From contig JAITGL010000043.1 of NCBI GenBank assembly GCA_031280645.1, positions 9,290 through 73,289 on the forward strand: DNA of 64,000 bases, read 5' to 3'. This stretch comes from Tannerellaceae bacterium (GTDB lineage: Bacteria; Bacteroidota; Bacteroidia; Bacteroidales; Tannerellaceae). Below are positions 39,015 through 47,906 of the stretch, piece after piece. The translations under genes and the position numbers were made by a program. Below the pieces are notes generated by a model. It searched no databases. It was not told the DNA's origin and worked only from the letters and a program-made list of their open reading frames with translations. Within the stretch, counting starts at the first letter, position 1. The number at the start of each line of letters is the position of its first letter.

Positions 39015-39055
39015 GGGCGCCGAGGGTTCAAAGTACCCTGCGGAGCCGTTTTTTT
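39015..39055 (+). terminator. Probable terminator after the alcohol dehydrogenase
   Basis: AGGGT and ACCCT around an 8-nt loop, extended by imperfect GC pairing (GGCGCCG with GCGGAGCC), then seven T residues. Confidence 0.55.
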
Positions 39056-39087
39056 CAGGCGTGGAATATCTGTTCGGCTTCCTTTGC

Positions 39088-39117
39088 TTTGTAATTTGCA
39101 ATTTGTGCTTATATTTG
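39088..39117 (+). promoter_or_regulatory. SRP RNA promoter
   Basis: TTTG (39088-39091), 18 nt, TATATTTG (39110-39117). The RNA would begin at about 39122, exactly where the terminal stem starts. Confidence 0.75.
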
Positions 39118-39121
39118 CGCC

Positions 39122-39219
39122 GGGTAAGTCCTACACGGTTCGCTCCCTCGGAATCCCCCCAGGGCTTGACGGCAGCAAGGGTACGCAGGTTGTAGCAGCG
39201 CGATGTAGTAAGCTTACCC
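39122..39219 (+). ncRNA. ffs: Signal recognition particle RNA, small bacterial type (4.5S)
   Basis: About 98 nt. Ends GGGTAAG and CTTACCC pair; CTACA pairs with TGTAG further in. The Ffh-binding core is present as CCCCCCAGGG and GGCAGCAAGGG around the apical loop. The loop reads TTGACG where E. coli has CGGAAG (the GGAA tetraloop). A T-run follows immediately. Confidence 0.9.
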
Positions 39220-39239
39220 ACTTTTTTGTTTAATACATT

Positions 39240-39779
39240 ATGGAAGGAAAGAAAGATTTGCTACTTAAAAGCGCGATGTTTTACGGCTTGTTGCTGGGCG
39301 CTTTCTGGATCGTCAAATATATGTTTTTTATTATCGGAACATTTTATCCGATTCTTGATTCCGTTAGCGTTATTCTTGCGCCGCTCACGGTAGTATTGGC
39401 GTACCTTTTCACTAAGGTTTACAAGGTTATTCTGGGCGGGAGGATAGGTTTCGGGCAGGCGTGGAAGTTTGGCGTTCTGCTGTTTTTCTTTGCATCTCTG
39501 CTCGAATCGCTTCCGCAGTATGTTTTTTACCGCTATATAGCTACTCCCGAATATATGAGCGCCCTTGTAGAACAGGCTTCGGCGCTTGTAGACTCGATGA
39601 AGCTGGGCGCTCAAATGAAATCGGAGATTACTTCGCAGCTTGCCTCGATGACACCCATCCGGCTTACTTTCCAGGGCATTGCGACCAATGTGATTTACGG
39701 TATCCTTTTCTCCATCCCGATTGCGGCCATACTTTGCCGCACAATCATCCCTGCCGATTACTTAAAGTCATCCGACTAA
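39240..39779 (+). CDS. DUF4199 domain-containing membrane protein
   Basis: 179 residues with four predicted membrane helices (~10-30, 38-58, 75-95, 145-168) and the DUF4199 layout, including GFGQAWKFGVLLFFFASLLES. Bacteroidota-specific. It lies 11 nt before a GT2 glycosyltransferase gene; this pairing recurs in Bacteroidales and suggests a shared task in glycolipid handling. Function unknown. Confidence 0.85.
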   Translation: MEGKKDLLLKSAMFYGLLLGAFWIVKYMFFIIGTFYPILDSVSVILAPLTVVLAYLFTKVYKVILGGRIGFGQAWKFGVLLFFFASLLESLPQYVFYRYIATPEYMSALVEQASALVDSMKLGAQMKSEITSQLASMTPIRLTFQGIATNVIYGILFSIPIAAILCRTIIPADYLKSSD

Positions 39780-39790
39780 CCCTTTATATT

Positions 39791-40738
39791 ATGGATATTT
39801 CAGTTATTATCCCCCTGTACAACGAGGCCGAATCATTGCCCGAACTTTACGAATGGATAGCGAGGGTAATGAACGCCAACAACTATTCTTACGAGATCAT
39901 TTTCGTTGACGACGGCAGCTCCGATGCTTCGTGGACCATTATTGAATCGCTCCAGCGGGAATCGCCAAACATTAGGGCTATCAAGTTTCGCCGCAATTAC
40001 GGCAAATCTCCCGCCCTCCATTGTGGATTCCAGCGCACAAAAGGCAACGTTGTGATAACAATGGACGCCGACTTGCAGGACAGCCCCGACGAGATCCCCG
40101 AACTTTACAGAATGATAATGGAGGATGGATACGACCTCGTTTCGGGATGGAAGAGGAAGCGTTACGATCCGCTATCTAAAACTATTCCTACTAAGCTTTT
40201 CAATGCCACTGCCCGGAAGTTCTCAGGCGTTCGTCTCCACGATTTCAATTGCGGTTTAAAGGCCTATAAGAACATTGTTGTTAAGAATATAGAAGTGTAT
40301 AACGATATGCATCGCTACATTCCCTACTTGGCAAAGATTGCAGGATTCAATAAGATAGGCGAGAAGGTGGTGCAACATCAGGCACGTAAATACGGCGTAA
40401 CTAAGTTCGGACTTAACCGGTTTGTGAACGGTTATCTCGATCTTATCACTCTTTGGTTTACTTCCCGCTTCGGCAAAAAGCCTATGCACATATTCGGTCT
40501 TTGGGGGAGTGCGATGTTCCTGGTCGGCTTTATTGCTTTGGTTTATGTGCTTACGATGAAGCTGGTTTCCATCATTTCGGGCGACTTGAGGCCGCTCGTT
40601 ACCAATTCGCCGTATTTCTACATATCCCTTACGGCTATGATACTCGGCACCCAGCTATTCTTAGCCGGCTTCCTCGGAGAATTAATTTCGAGAAATTCGT
40701 CTAAGCGAAATCATTATCAAATAGAAAGTGAACTGTAA
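39791..40738 (+). CDS. Glycosyltransferase family 2, polyprenyl-phosphate sugar transferase-like
   Basis: 315 residues from the ATG at 39791; the frame is open further upstream but that part overlaps the DUF4199 gene. GT2 domain: ISVIIPLYNEAESLPEL, EIIFVDDGSSDASW, MDADLQDSPDEIP (metal-binding DAD), then FNCGLKAYK. Two C-terminal membrane helices at ~232-255 and ~270-295. The layout is that of DPM1/GtrB/ArnC enzymes, which move a sugar onto undecaprenyl phosphate at the inner membrane. Confidence 0.92.
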   Translation: MDISVIIPLYNEAESLPELYEWIARVMNANNYSYEIIFVDDGSSDASWTIIESLQRESPNIRAIKFRRNYGKSPALHCGFQRTKGNVVITMDADLQDSPDEIPELYRMIMEDGYDLVSGWKRKRYDPLSKTIPTKLFNATARKFSGVRLHDFNCGLKAYKNIVVKNIEVYNDMHRYIPYLAKIAGFNKIGEKVVQHQARKYGVTKFGLNRFVNGYLDLITLWFTSRFGKKPMHIFGLWGSAMFLVGFIALVYVLTMKLVSIISGDLRPLVTNSPYFYISLTAMILGTQLFLAGFLGELISRNSSKRNHYQIESEL

Positions 40739-40750
40739 TACATATATATT

Positions 40751-41263
40751 ATGAATCTACTTGAACTTATCCGCAAACGCTGCTCTATCCGCCGTTATAA
40801 TCCTCAGGCCGTAGAGCAGGAAAAGATTGACTATATACTCGAAGCCGGACGGTTATCGCCCTCCGCATGTAACAACCAGCCGTGGTACTTCATTGCGGCG
40901 CAATCCGACGGCGATCGGAGCAAAATCCTCGAAGCTTACCCGCGCGAATGGGCTAAGCCAGTCCCCCTCTTCATCCTGATTTGCGGCGATCATAGCCAAT
41001 CTTGGAAGCGACCAGCCGACGGCAAAGATCATCTCGACATCGACGCCGGAATAGCTGCCGCACATATCTGCCTTGCAGCAACCGAGCTGGAGCTTGGCAC
41101 CTGCATCATCTGCCACTTCGACGTCCCGCTTGTGAAACAGCGCTTCAACCTTCCGGAGGCCATCGAGCCTATTATCATTATTTCCGTAGGCTATCCCGAC
41201 GATCCCGCACTGTTCCATACAACTCCAAAGCGTCGCAAGGACTTGAAGGAGATCCTGAGATGA
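40751..41263 (+). CDS. Nitroreductase family protein
   Basis: 170 residues: LIRKRCSIRRYNPQAVEQEKID, EAGRLSPSACNNQPW (FMN-binding pattern), DIDAGIAAAHICLAATELELG and the C-terminal IISVGYPD. An FMN-dependent oxidoreductase of unknown substrate. It starts 12 nt after the GT2 gene and 35 nt before apbE. Confidence 0.9.
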   Translation: MNLLELIRKRCSIRRYNPQAVEQEKIDYILEAGRLSPSACNNQPWYFIAAQSDGDRSKILEAYPREWAKPVPLFILICGDHSQSWKRPADGKDHLDIDAGIAAAHICLAATELELGTCIICHFDVPLVKQRFNLPEAIEPIIIISVGYPDDPALFHTTPKRRKDLKEILR

Positions 41264-41298
41264 ACTTTATCGCTATCAATCCAAACACATAAAATATA

Positions 41299-42294
41299 AT
41301 GCAGCGGATTATCATTGCCCTTCTATTCCTTATGACAGTCATGGGATGCAGGAGGGACAAAATGTATTTTGAGGAGGTAGGCTCCGTGTTTCATACCTTA
41401 TATTCTATAAAATATGAGGCGGCCAAATCGCTCTCCGTGGAGATAGAAGCCGAGTTCGAAGCCTTTAATCTTTCGCTCAATCCTTTCAACCCCAATTCCA
41501 TCATATCCAAGGTCAACAAGAATGAAGCTGTGGAGGCCGACGAGTGGTTTGTCAAAGTATTCAACAAAGCCCAGGAAATCTCAGCTCAAAGCGACGGAGC
41601 CTTCGACGCAACCGTTGCGCCTCTGATCAACCTCTGGGGATTCGGATTCAATAAGTACGACAGCGTTAGCGATGCAATGGTTGACAGTATCAAAAACTTT
41701 GTGGGATATGAAAAGATAAGGATTGAAGGGAGGAGCATCGTAAAGGACGATCCGCGCGTTATGATCAATTTCTCTGCCATTGCCAAAGGTTACGCATCAG
41801 ATGTTATCGCCCGCCTGCTTGAACGAAACGGCGTTGAAAACTACATGATCGAAATCGGCGGCGAGGTGACGATGAAGGGAGTAAACAGCCGCGGCGTATG
41901 CTGGCGAATAGGCATCAACAAACCCTCCGACGATCCCGACGGCAATAACCGCGAGCTTGAGGACACTATACAGCCATGCCGTCCGTGCGGCGTTGCAACG
42001 TCGGGCGATTACCGGAACTTCTACGAAAAAGACGGCAAGCGTTACGCTCACACCATCAACCCCGCAACCGGCTATCCGGCAGCACAAAACCTGCTGAGCG
42101 CAACCGTTCTGGCCGACAATTGCATGACAGCCGACGGATGGGCCACCGCCTTCATGGTTCTCGGCGCCGAGAGAGCCGTCGAAACAGCGCGCACTATCTC
42201 CGGCATAGAATATTTCTTCATTTATACCGACGATCAGGGCAATTATCGCACCGTTTTCTCCGAAGGAATGCGGGCATATTTGTCTAAACATTAA
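41299..42294 (+). CDS. apbE: FAD:protein FMN transferase, lipoprotein
   Basis: 331 residues. Lipobox VMG-C17. ApbE motifs: DGAFDATVAPLINLWGFG, INFSAIAKGYASDVIA, YMIEIGGEV, YAHTINPATGYPA, CMTADGWATAFMVLG. It covalently attaches FMN to threonine residues of Rnf/Nqr-type respiratory proteins in the periplasm; no such proteins are encoded here. The next gene starts 2 nt after its stop. Confidence 0.95.
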   Translation: MQRIIIALLFLMTVMGCRRDKMYFEEVGSVFHTLYSIKYEAAKSLSVEIEAEFEAFNLSLNPFNPNSIISKVNKNEAVEADEWFVKVFNKAQEISAQSDGAFDATVAPLINLWGFGFNKYDSVSDAMVDSIKNFVGYEKIRIEGRSIVKDDPRVMINFSAIAKGYASDVIARLLERNGVENYMIEIGGEVTMKGVNSRGVCWRIGINKPSDDPDGNNRELEDTIQPCRPCGVATSGDYRNFYEKDGKRYAHTINPATGYPAAQNLLSATVLADNCMTADGWATAFMVLGAERAVETARTISGIEYFFIYTDDQGNYRTVFSEGMRAYLSKH

Positions 42295-42296
42295 CG

Positions 42297-44090
42297 ATGG
42301 AGGAGGTAATTGCCTGGTATGAATCCGTCGCAGCCGAGTGCGAAACCCGTGCCGGACGGCTGCATCGCAGGATTCATACCATAGGAACCGTCCGCCTCTT
42401 GCTGGTTGCGGCGGCCATTGCGGTTATATGGAAACTTTGGGGGAGCGATTGGTTGATTTTGCTGGGAGCCACGCTGGTTTTTGCCGTTCCGTTAGTCCTT
42501 CTTTTTATTTATCACGACAAGCTCGCCGTTGCGAAAGAGCGTGAGGAAATACGGATAAACCTTTGCCGCAACGAGCTTAAAGCCATCAATTACGACTTCA
42601 GCGCTTTCGACGGAGCTCCCGAACGCATAAACGCCGAGCATCCTTTCGCCGCCGATCTCGATATGTTCGGCGATTATTCCATTTTTCGATCAATGAACCG
42701 AACGGTAACTTTTATGGGCAAGAAGCAGCTTGCCCTGTGGCTCGAAAATCCTTTAAGACAAAAAGCTGAGATTCTGCAAAGACAGGAAGCCGTGCGGGAA
42801 CTTTCGCAGGCGACAACATTGCGGCATGATTTTTTTGTCGAAGGATCTATGTCGCGCGGCAAGAGTGGCGATGTTGATCTGTTGAATCGGCTTGCAAATA
42901 TGCCGAAAGTATTTTCGCTCCGTAGCTTCTGGACTTGGATTGCAAGGATTGTACCGTTTGCCTGGCTGATCCTGATTACCGGCTTGGGTTTCGGATACGT
43001 TTCGGCTTCCATTATCGGGCTTGCTTTCAGCATCTGCGCCCTTGCGGCCTACTGCCGGATAAAAGACCTTAACGCATTGCATAACACAGTGGGGCAGATG
43101 GAAACAATCCTCGGCTCTTATGCCGGACTGATGAAAATTGCAGAACAATCCGCGCTTGCCTCCCCTCTCGCTTGCCGGCTACGCGAACGGCTTACCGCCA
43201 ACGGCATTACCGCTTCGCAAGCCATCCGCCGCCTTTCGTCGCATATAGCAGCGCTCGACCAGAGAGGAACTTTCACCGGCGTTCTCTTCAATCTCTTTAC
43301 ATTACGCGAAATCAGCGCGGCCATCGCCATTGAGAAATGGACGGTAGCCCACGGAGCATCCCTTGCCCGCTGGCTCGACGCCCTGGGAAGCTTCGACGCC
43401 TTGAGCTCGCTTGCAGGATTTGGCTTTAACCACCCCGATTACATTTATCCCGAAATAGCCGATACATATTTTAATATATCCGGAAAAGCCCTGGGGCACC
43501 CACTCATCAGGCGACAAGCATGCGTGACTAACGATATCAGCATCGACCGGTCGCCAATGTTCCTCATCATAACCGGCGCTAACATGGCCGGGAAAAGCAC
43601 TTGGCTGCGCACCGTTGCCGTCAACTTCGTACTTGCCGCCACAGGAGCCCCCGTTTGCGCCGCGCAGCTCGCCGTTTATCCGGCAAGGCTCGTAACCGGC
43701 CTCCGCACTTCCGACTCTTTAGCCGGTAACGAATCTTACTTTTTTGCCGAGCTGAAACGACTGAAAACAATAATCGACGCCCTCCGCCAGGGCGAAAGGC
43801 TTTTCATCATCCTCGACGAGATCCTGAAAGGAACTAACTCCGTCGACAAGCAACGCGGATCGCTGGCCCTCGTACGGCAGCTCGTGGGCATGAACTCCTG
43901 CGGGATTATCGCCACTCACGACCTCGCCCTCGGATCGCTCGCAGGCGAATTTCCCAACGAGGTTGCGAACTACTGCTTTGAAGCCGAAATAACGGCCGGC
44001 CGCCTCGCTTTCGACTACCTGCTCCGACAAGGCGTTGCCTGCAACATGAATGCCAGCTTCCTTATGCAAAAAATGGGAATAACAATCTGA
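42297..44090 (+). CDS. MutS-like ATPase with membrane segments
   Basis: 597 residues. The C-terminal third is a MutS domain V ATPase: IITGANMAGKSTWLRTV (Walker A), TSDSLAGNESYFFAELKRL, FIILDEILKGTNSVDKQRGS (Walker B) and IIATHDLALG. The N-terminal mismatch-binding domain is missing. Instead there are paired hydrophobic helices at ~32-75 and ~218-255. This MutS-related family is common in Bacteroidota; it is unlikely to repair mismatches and its role is not known. Confidence 0.88.
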   Translation: MEEVIAWYESVAAECETRAGRLHRRIHTIGTVRLLLVAAAIAVIWKLWGSDWLILLGATLVFAVPLVLLFIYHDKLAVAKEREEIRINLCRNELKAINYDFSAFDGAPERINAEHPFAADLDMFGDYSIFRSMNRTVTFMGKKQLALWLENPLRQKAEILQRQEAVRELSQATTLRHDFFVEGSMSRGKSGDVDLLNRLANMPKVFSLRSFWTWIARIVPFAWLILITGLGFGYVSASIIGLAFSICALAAYCRIKDLNALHNTVGQMETILGSYAGLMKIAEQSALASPLACRLRERLTANGITASQAIRRLSSHIAALDQRGTFTGVLFNLFTLREISAAIAIEKWTVAHGASLARWLDALGSFDALSSLAGFGFNHPDYIYPEIADTYFNISGKALGHPLIRRQACVTNDISIDRSPMFLIITGANMAGKSTWLRTVAVNFVLAATGAPVCAAQLAVYPARLVTGLRTSDSLAGNESYFFAELKRLKTIIDALRQGERLFIILDEILKGTNSVDKQRGSLALVRQLVGMNSCGIIATHDLALGSLAGEFPNEVANYCFEAEITAGRLAFDYLLRQGVACNMNASFLMQKMGITI

Positions 44091-44093
44091 AAG

Positions 44094-45290
44094 ATGGAAA
44101 GAACAACATCCGACGCCACCATCCGCATCCTCGTAGCCCTTAGCATCGCCCATTGCATGAACGACACTTTGCAATCGGTTGTAACCGCTCTCTATCCGAT
44201 GCTGAAAAATGATTTGGCGCTTACGTTTGGCCAAATCGGAATTATAGCCCTCGTTTATCAAATGTCGGCCTCGGTTTTTCAGCCTGTTGTAGGATTTTGG
44301 TTCGACAAGCATCCTGTGCCCTGGTCGCTTCCGTTAGCAATATCGTTTACGCTGGCCGGACTTTTGTCGATGGCTTTTTCCACCACGTTGCCGGCCGTTA
44401 TCGCCTCCGTGTTCCTGATCGGCTTAGGATCGTCGACGCTTCATCCCGAAGCGGCCCGGCTCACTTCGATAGCTTCGGGCAGCCGTAGAGGGCTGGGGCA
44501 ATCGCTCTTCCAGGTTGGCGGCAACATAGGCGGATCGCTCGGCCCACTGCTGGTGGCCCTTCTTGTAGCTCCTTACGGACGCGAAAACCTTGCCGGCTTC
44601 GCGCTGATAGCCGCCGTGGGAGTAGTGTCGATGATACCCATAAGCCGCTGGTACAGGAAACGCCTCCGGCTGATGCGCGCCGGGCGAGCCTCGGCCGGAA
44701 GCGTTGCGGCGTTGCATCCCCTATCCCGGTCGCTTACTATTGTTTCGCTTGTAATCCTGCTCATCCTCGTATTCTCGAAATATGTATACGCGGCCAGCCT
44801 TGGAAGTTTCTACACTTTTTATTTGATGGAAAAGTTCGGCCTGACGATCAAAAATTCACAACTCCTCCTTTTCGTCTTCGGCCTCTCCACGGCAATCGGC
44901 ACGCTGATAGGCGGCCCCATCGGCGACCGTATCGGCCGGAAGCGAGTAATATGGGGATCAATCCTCGGCGCTGCCCCCTTTGCTATCCTCATGCCGCATG
45001 CCAACCTGCTCTGGACCGTGATACTTACCTTTTGCACCGGCGCCGTGATATCCTCGGCCTTCCCCGCCATAATTGTTTACGCCCAGGAGCTTTTGCCCAA
45101 CAAGCTCGGCCTGATATCAGGCCTTTTTTACGGATTCGCCTTCGGAATAGCCGGCATAGCTTCGGCTATTCTCGGCCGGCTGACCGACTCGTACGGTATC
45201 GAGGCCATATACAACGTATGCGCGTGGATGCCGCTTATCGGCATCGTTGCCTGGGGATTGCCCGATATCCGCAAAAAGAAGCGAGAGTAG
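44094..45290 (+). CDS. MFS transporter, fosmidomycin-resistance (Fsr) type
   Basis: 398 residues, 12 predicted membrane helices. SIAHCMNDTLQSVVTALYPML and LFQVGGNIGGSLGPLLVAL match the Fsr subfamily, and GGPIGDRIGRKRV is the classical MFS loop 8-9 motif. Efflux of small charged compounds is likely. It starts 3 nt after the MutS-like gene. Confidence 0.9.
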   Translation: MERTTSDATIRILVALSIAHCMNDTLQSVVTALYPMLKNDLALTFGQIGIIALVYQMSASVFQPVVGFWFDKHPVPWSLPLAISFTLAGLLSMAFSTTLPAVIASVFLIGLGSSTLHPEAARLTSIASGSRRGLGQSLFQVGGNIGGSLGPLLVALLVAPYGRENLAGFALIAAVGVVSMIPISRWYRKRLRLMRAGRASAGSVAALHPLSRSLTIVSLVILLILVFSKYVYAASLGSFYTFYLMEKFGLTIKNSQLLLFVFGLSTAIGTLIGGPIGDRIGRKRVIWGSILGAAPFAILMPHANLLWTVILTFCTGAVISSAFPAIIVYAQELLPNKLGLISGLFYGFAFGIAGIASAILGRLTDSYGIEAIYNVCAWMPLIGIVAWGLPDIRKKKRE

Positions 45291-45347
45291 GGAAAAAGCC
45301 GCCGCTTCTTAATCTTTTACCTGGAAATTATCACGCTACAATAAATA

Positions 45348-46025
45348 ATGATGACAACGCATCCTATCGTCGCAAAACTGAAGCTTAACGGCTATGCCGA
45401 CAAGCTTTTCCTCAACGTTCCTCCCCATGTGCAAGCTTTCGAGGGCATGGATTTCGACCTCTCGCCACAGAAAAGCTCTTACGATCTGATCTTCGCATTT
45501 ATCTTCTCCATCAACGAGTTTATCTCCCTGCTTCGGCAGGTTATAGCCGGCAATCTCCTTAATAAAGATGGATACCTGTACGTAGCTTATCCTAAAAAAG
45601 GCAATAAAACATACGACTGCCACATCGGCCGCGACGACTTTTTCGGCCCTGCGGGCATGGACGCCGACGGATTCGTGATGAACAGCCGAATCAAATTCAA
45701 CAAAATGGTAGCCTTCAACGAAACTTTTACCTGCATAGGCCTCAAGCATATCTCGGCCGTGGTTCCCAAAACCTCGGCGCCCAGCCAATGCGTTGCCGAT
45801 TACGTTGACCGCATCCCCGACCTTTGCGCCTACTGGAGCGCCGCCAACCCCTCCATCCTCGCCATCTTCAACGCCCTTACTCCGGGCTACCGGCGCGACT
45901 GGGCCCGCTTTGTATACGGCGTTCGCTCCGGCGAAACCAGCCTCCGACGGCTTGAGGAGATGGCAAAAGCGCTGGGCGAGGGGTTCAAAAGCATTGATTT
46001 GTACAGAAGAAAGGCTAACCGGTAA
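45348..46025 (+). CDS. YdeI/OmpD-associated-like protein
   Basis: 225 residues. The C-terminal part (FNALTPGYRRDWARFVYGV and RRLEEMAKALGEG) is the YdeI/OmdA helical domain. The N-terminal ~135 residues resemble a DUF3052-like fold (SSYDLIFAFIFSINEF, DGYLYVAYPKK). Cytosolic, no signal peptide. Function unknown, though YdeI in E. coli is tied to antimicrobial-peptide survival. Confidence 0.75.
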   Translation: MMTTHPIVAKLKLNGYADKLFLNVPPHVQAFEGMDFDLSPQKSSYDLIFAFIFSINEFISLLRQVIAGNLLNKDGYLYVAYPKKGNKTYDCHIGRDDFFGPAGMDADGFVMNSRIKFNKMVAFNETFTCIGLKHISAVVPKTSAPSQCVADYVDRIPDLCAYWSAANPSILAIFNALTPGYRRDWARFVYGVRSGETSLRRLEEMAKALGEGFKSIDLYRRKANR

Positions 46026-46068
46026 TCGCGCCCAACTATCCGGCGCATTTAACCCGGCAGATCCCTTT

Positions 46069-46362
46069 CAAAAGCTTTTGACAGGCAGGTTTCGGGTTGT
46101 TTGGGGTCGTCAAAAGCTTTTGACAACTAAAAAAGTAGTACTTTTCAACTTTCACAAGCTTGTGCAAGGCAGGTTTCGGGCTGTTTAGGGTCGTCAAAAG
46201 CTTGTGCAAGGCAGGTTTCGGGTTGTTTGGGGTCGTCAAAGGTTTGTGCAAGGTATGTTTCGGGCAAATCCCGGCTTGCAAAGGTCTTTGCAAGCTTCGG
46301 GGAGAGCGATTCGTGGGTTTCAAAGGTTTTTGCAAGCTTCGGGGGGAGGTTTTTCCCGGCGT
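46069..46362. repeat. Phased palindrome array C: seven 42-bp units, CAAAAGCTTTTG type
   Basis: Twelve-base dyads start at 46069, 46111, 46153, 46195, 46237, 46279 and 46321, exactly 42 bp apart. The second copy is a 16-bp perfect palindrome (GTCAAAAGCTTTTGAC). The third is CACAAGCTTGTG, where both arms changed together. The last three decay. Spacers 1, 3 and 4 are near-identical (GGCAGGTTTCGGG type); spacer 2 (46123-46152) is different, AT-rich and holds AAAAGTA-G-TACTTTT. It lies upstream of the PDZ protein gene. Confidence 0.95.
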
Positions 46363-46468
46363 TGAGCAGGGCGTTTAGCCTGCCTGTTGGGGTTGCGCTT
46401 GCCGTTCGGGAATAATTTGTATTTTCGTGCACTCAAAAAAAATATTTAAAAACAAATACGTTAAAGCG

Positions 46469-47890
46469 ATGAAGCAACTTATATTGACATCTTTCGCGCT
46501 GGCGATGCTGGCTGTTGCGGCTCACGGCCAGAACCCGACGATATGCCGCCTTGGCTTTACATACGACATCAGCCGCTCTGCCAATTGGGGTAAAGGACTG
46601 CCGGTTGTAACCAAAGTGTATCCTTATTCGCCCGCCGAGCGAGCCGGAATAAAGGCTTTCGATATTGTGCAGGCTATCGAGGGAGTATCGACGGCCGAGA
46701 TGACGCCGCCGGAGCTTGCCGCTATGATGAATCCGGTTGATAAAAACGAGGTTGCGCTGCGGCTTTGCAGCCTTGCCGACTCGGCCCGGACGATAACCGT
46801 AACCAAAGAATGTAAACGCGCGGATGCAATTTCGGAAGATCAGCTTGCCTTGGCATTTTCAATGTACAGCCCCGAAAATACAAGCGAACGTATATTTGTT
46901 TGTCCGTTCAAAACCGGTATAACCGGCGATACCGTTAGCCTTACTCGCTTCAAAACCTTTGCTTTTGCTCCCGTAGATCAAAATAACGAGAGGCTTGAAA
47001 CTGCAATTAATGCCGCCATTGAAAAAGAGTTCAGGAAAAAAGGCCTGGCGTATCGCGCATATAATCCCGACATCATGATCGAAACTTATTATTCTTACGG
47101 CCGTAATCCTAACTATCGCAAGCTGAGCGTTACTTCGCCCGACCGCAGGCCGGTGTACCGGTACGATTTTTCTCTCAACCGTATGGAACGGTTCCCTTTC
47201 CTCGACCAGAGCGTTCCCGAATCGGAGGCCGAGTATCTCCTCCAGCTTGGTATTCGGATTATCGACAGGCTTGTCAAGCCGGGAAGAGTATTGTGGGAGG
47301 CCGAGGCTAACGAGCTGCTGGCTGCGCCGTTCCGTCTGGAAAGCTATGCGCAGAGCCATGTTCCGCTTATGTGTATGCAGTATCCGTATGTGAAATATAC
47401 GCGCAACGTGCAGTTTCTTGTTTCCATGAAATCATTTAATTATACGGGGATTAACTACGATATCAACAGCCTCAACCGCGTTATGGACGTAGACCTTAAC
47501 TCGCCCGCCCACGCCGCCGGCATCCGCATCCGCGACGTAATCGAGAAGGTTGACAATCAAAGTATGGAGCATACGGCGGAGGAATTTACGTCGGCTTACA
47601 AGCAGTTTATCGCAAACACCATGCCGCTTCGCGACGAGTCGACTGTTTTTACCGACGCCAATGGTTTCACTCAATGTATGCAGTGGGACAAGCTGAAGTA
47701 TGGCCAGGTGCTCGACGCGATTCAAAACCCGTACAATCTTACAGCCTTTGCATACCTGTATAAGTTTGCTCCTTACATGAGCCCGTCGGGGAGCAACGTC
47801 GCCACGTTTGTCGTACGCCGGGGAAGATCGAGGAGCGAAGTAGCGATACGCCCGGCGATCCATACGGAAACAACGCTTGAAATAAAATAG
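46469..47890 (+). CDS. Secreted PDZ domain protein with central DUF4136-like domain
   Basis: 473 residues from the ATG at 46469. A signal peptide ends at AAHG-Q (~residue 20). PDZ domain 1 at ~20-110 (VVTKVYPYSPAERAGIKAFDIVQAIEG). The middle (~150-300) resembles DUF4136 (TRFKTFAFAPVD, IEKEFRKKGLAYRAYNPDIMI). PDZ domain 2 at ~330-460 (NSPAHAAGIRIRDVIEKVDNQ). No protease domain is present, so it is a periplasmic scaffold or sensor rather than a DegP-type enzyme. An ATG 42 nt upstream overlaps a TATTTTCG promoter-like box and is rejected. Confidence 0.8.
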   Translation: MKQLILTSFALAMLAVAAHGQNPTICRLGFTYDISRSANWGKGLPVVTKVYPYSPAERAGIKAFDIVQAIEGVSTAEMTPPELAAMMNPVDKNEVALRLCSLADSARTITVTKECKRADAISEDQLALAFSMYSPENTSERIFVCPFKTGITGDTVSLTRFKTFAFAPVDQNNERLETAINAAIEKEFRKKGLAYRAYNPDIMIETYYSYGRNPNYRKLSVTSPDRRPVYRYDFSLNRMERFPFLDQSVPESEAEYLLQLGIRIIDRLVKPGRVLWEAEANELLAAPFRLESYAQSHVPLMCMQYPYVKYTRNVQFLVSMKSFNYTGINYDINSLNRVMDVDLNSPAHAAGIRIRDVIEKVDNQSMEHTAEEFTSAYKQFIANTMPLRDESTVFTDANGFTQCMQWDKLKYGQVLDAIQNPYNLTAFAYLYKFAPYMSPSGSNVATFVVRRGRSRSEVAIRPAIHTETTLEIK

Positions 47891-47906
47891 ATTTCCATTA
47901 GAAAGA

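Noticed and set aside
39461..39790. GT2 glycosyltransferase extended by 110 residues
   Set aside because: The extension overlaps the DUF4199 gene in another frame and looks non-protein.
46160..46415. Frames through the CAAAAGCTTTTG array
   Set aside because: Same reason as the other arrays; no ribosome or promoter signal, and units decay without frame conservation.
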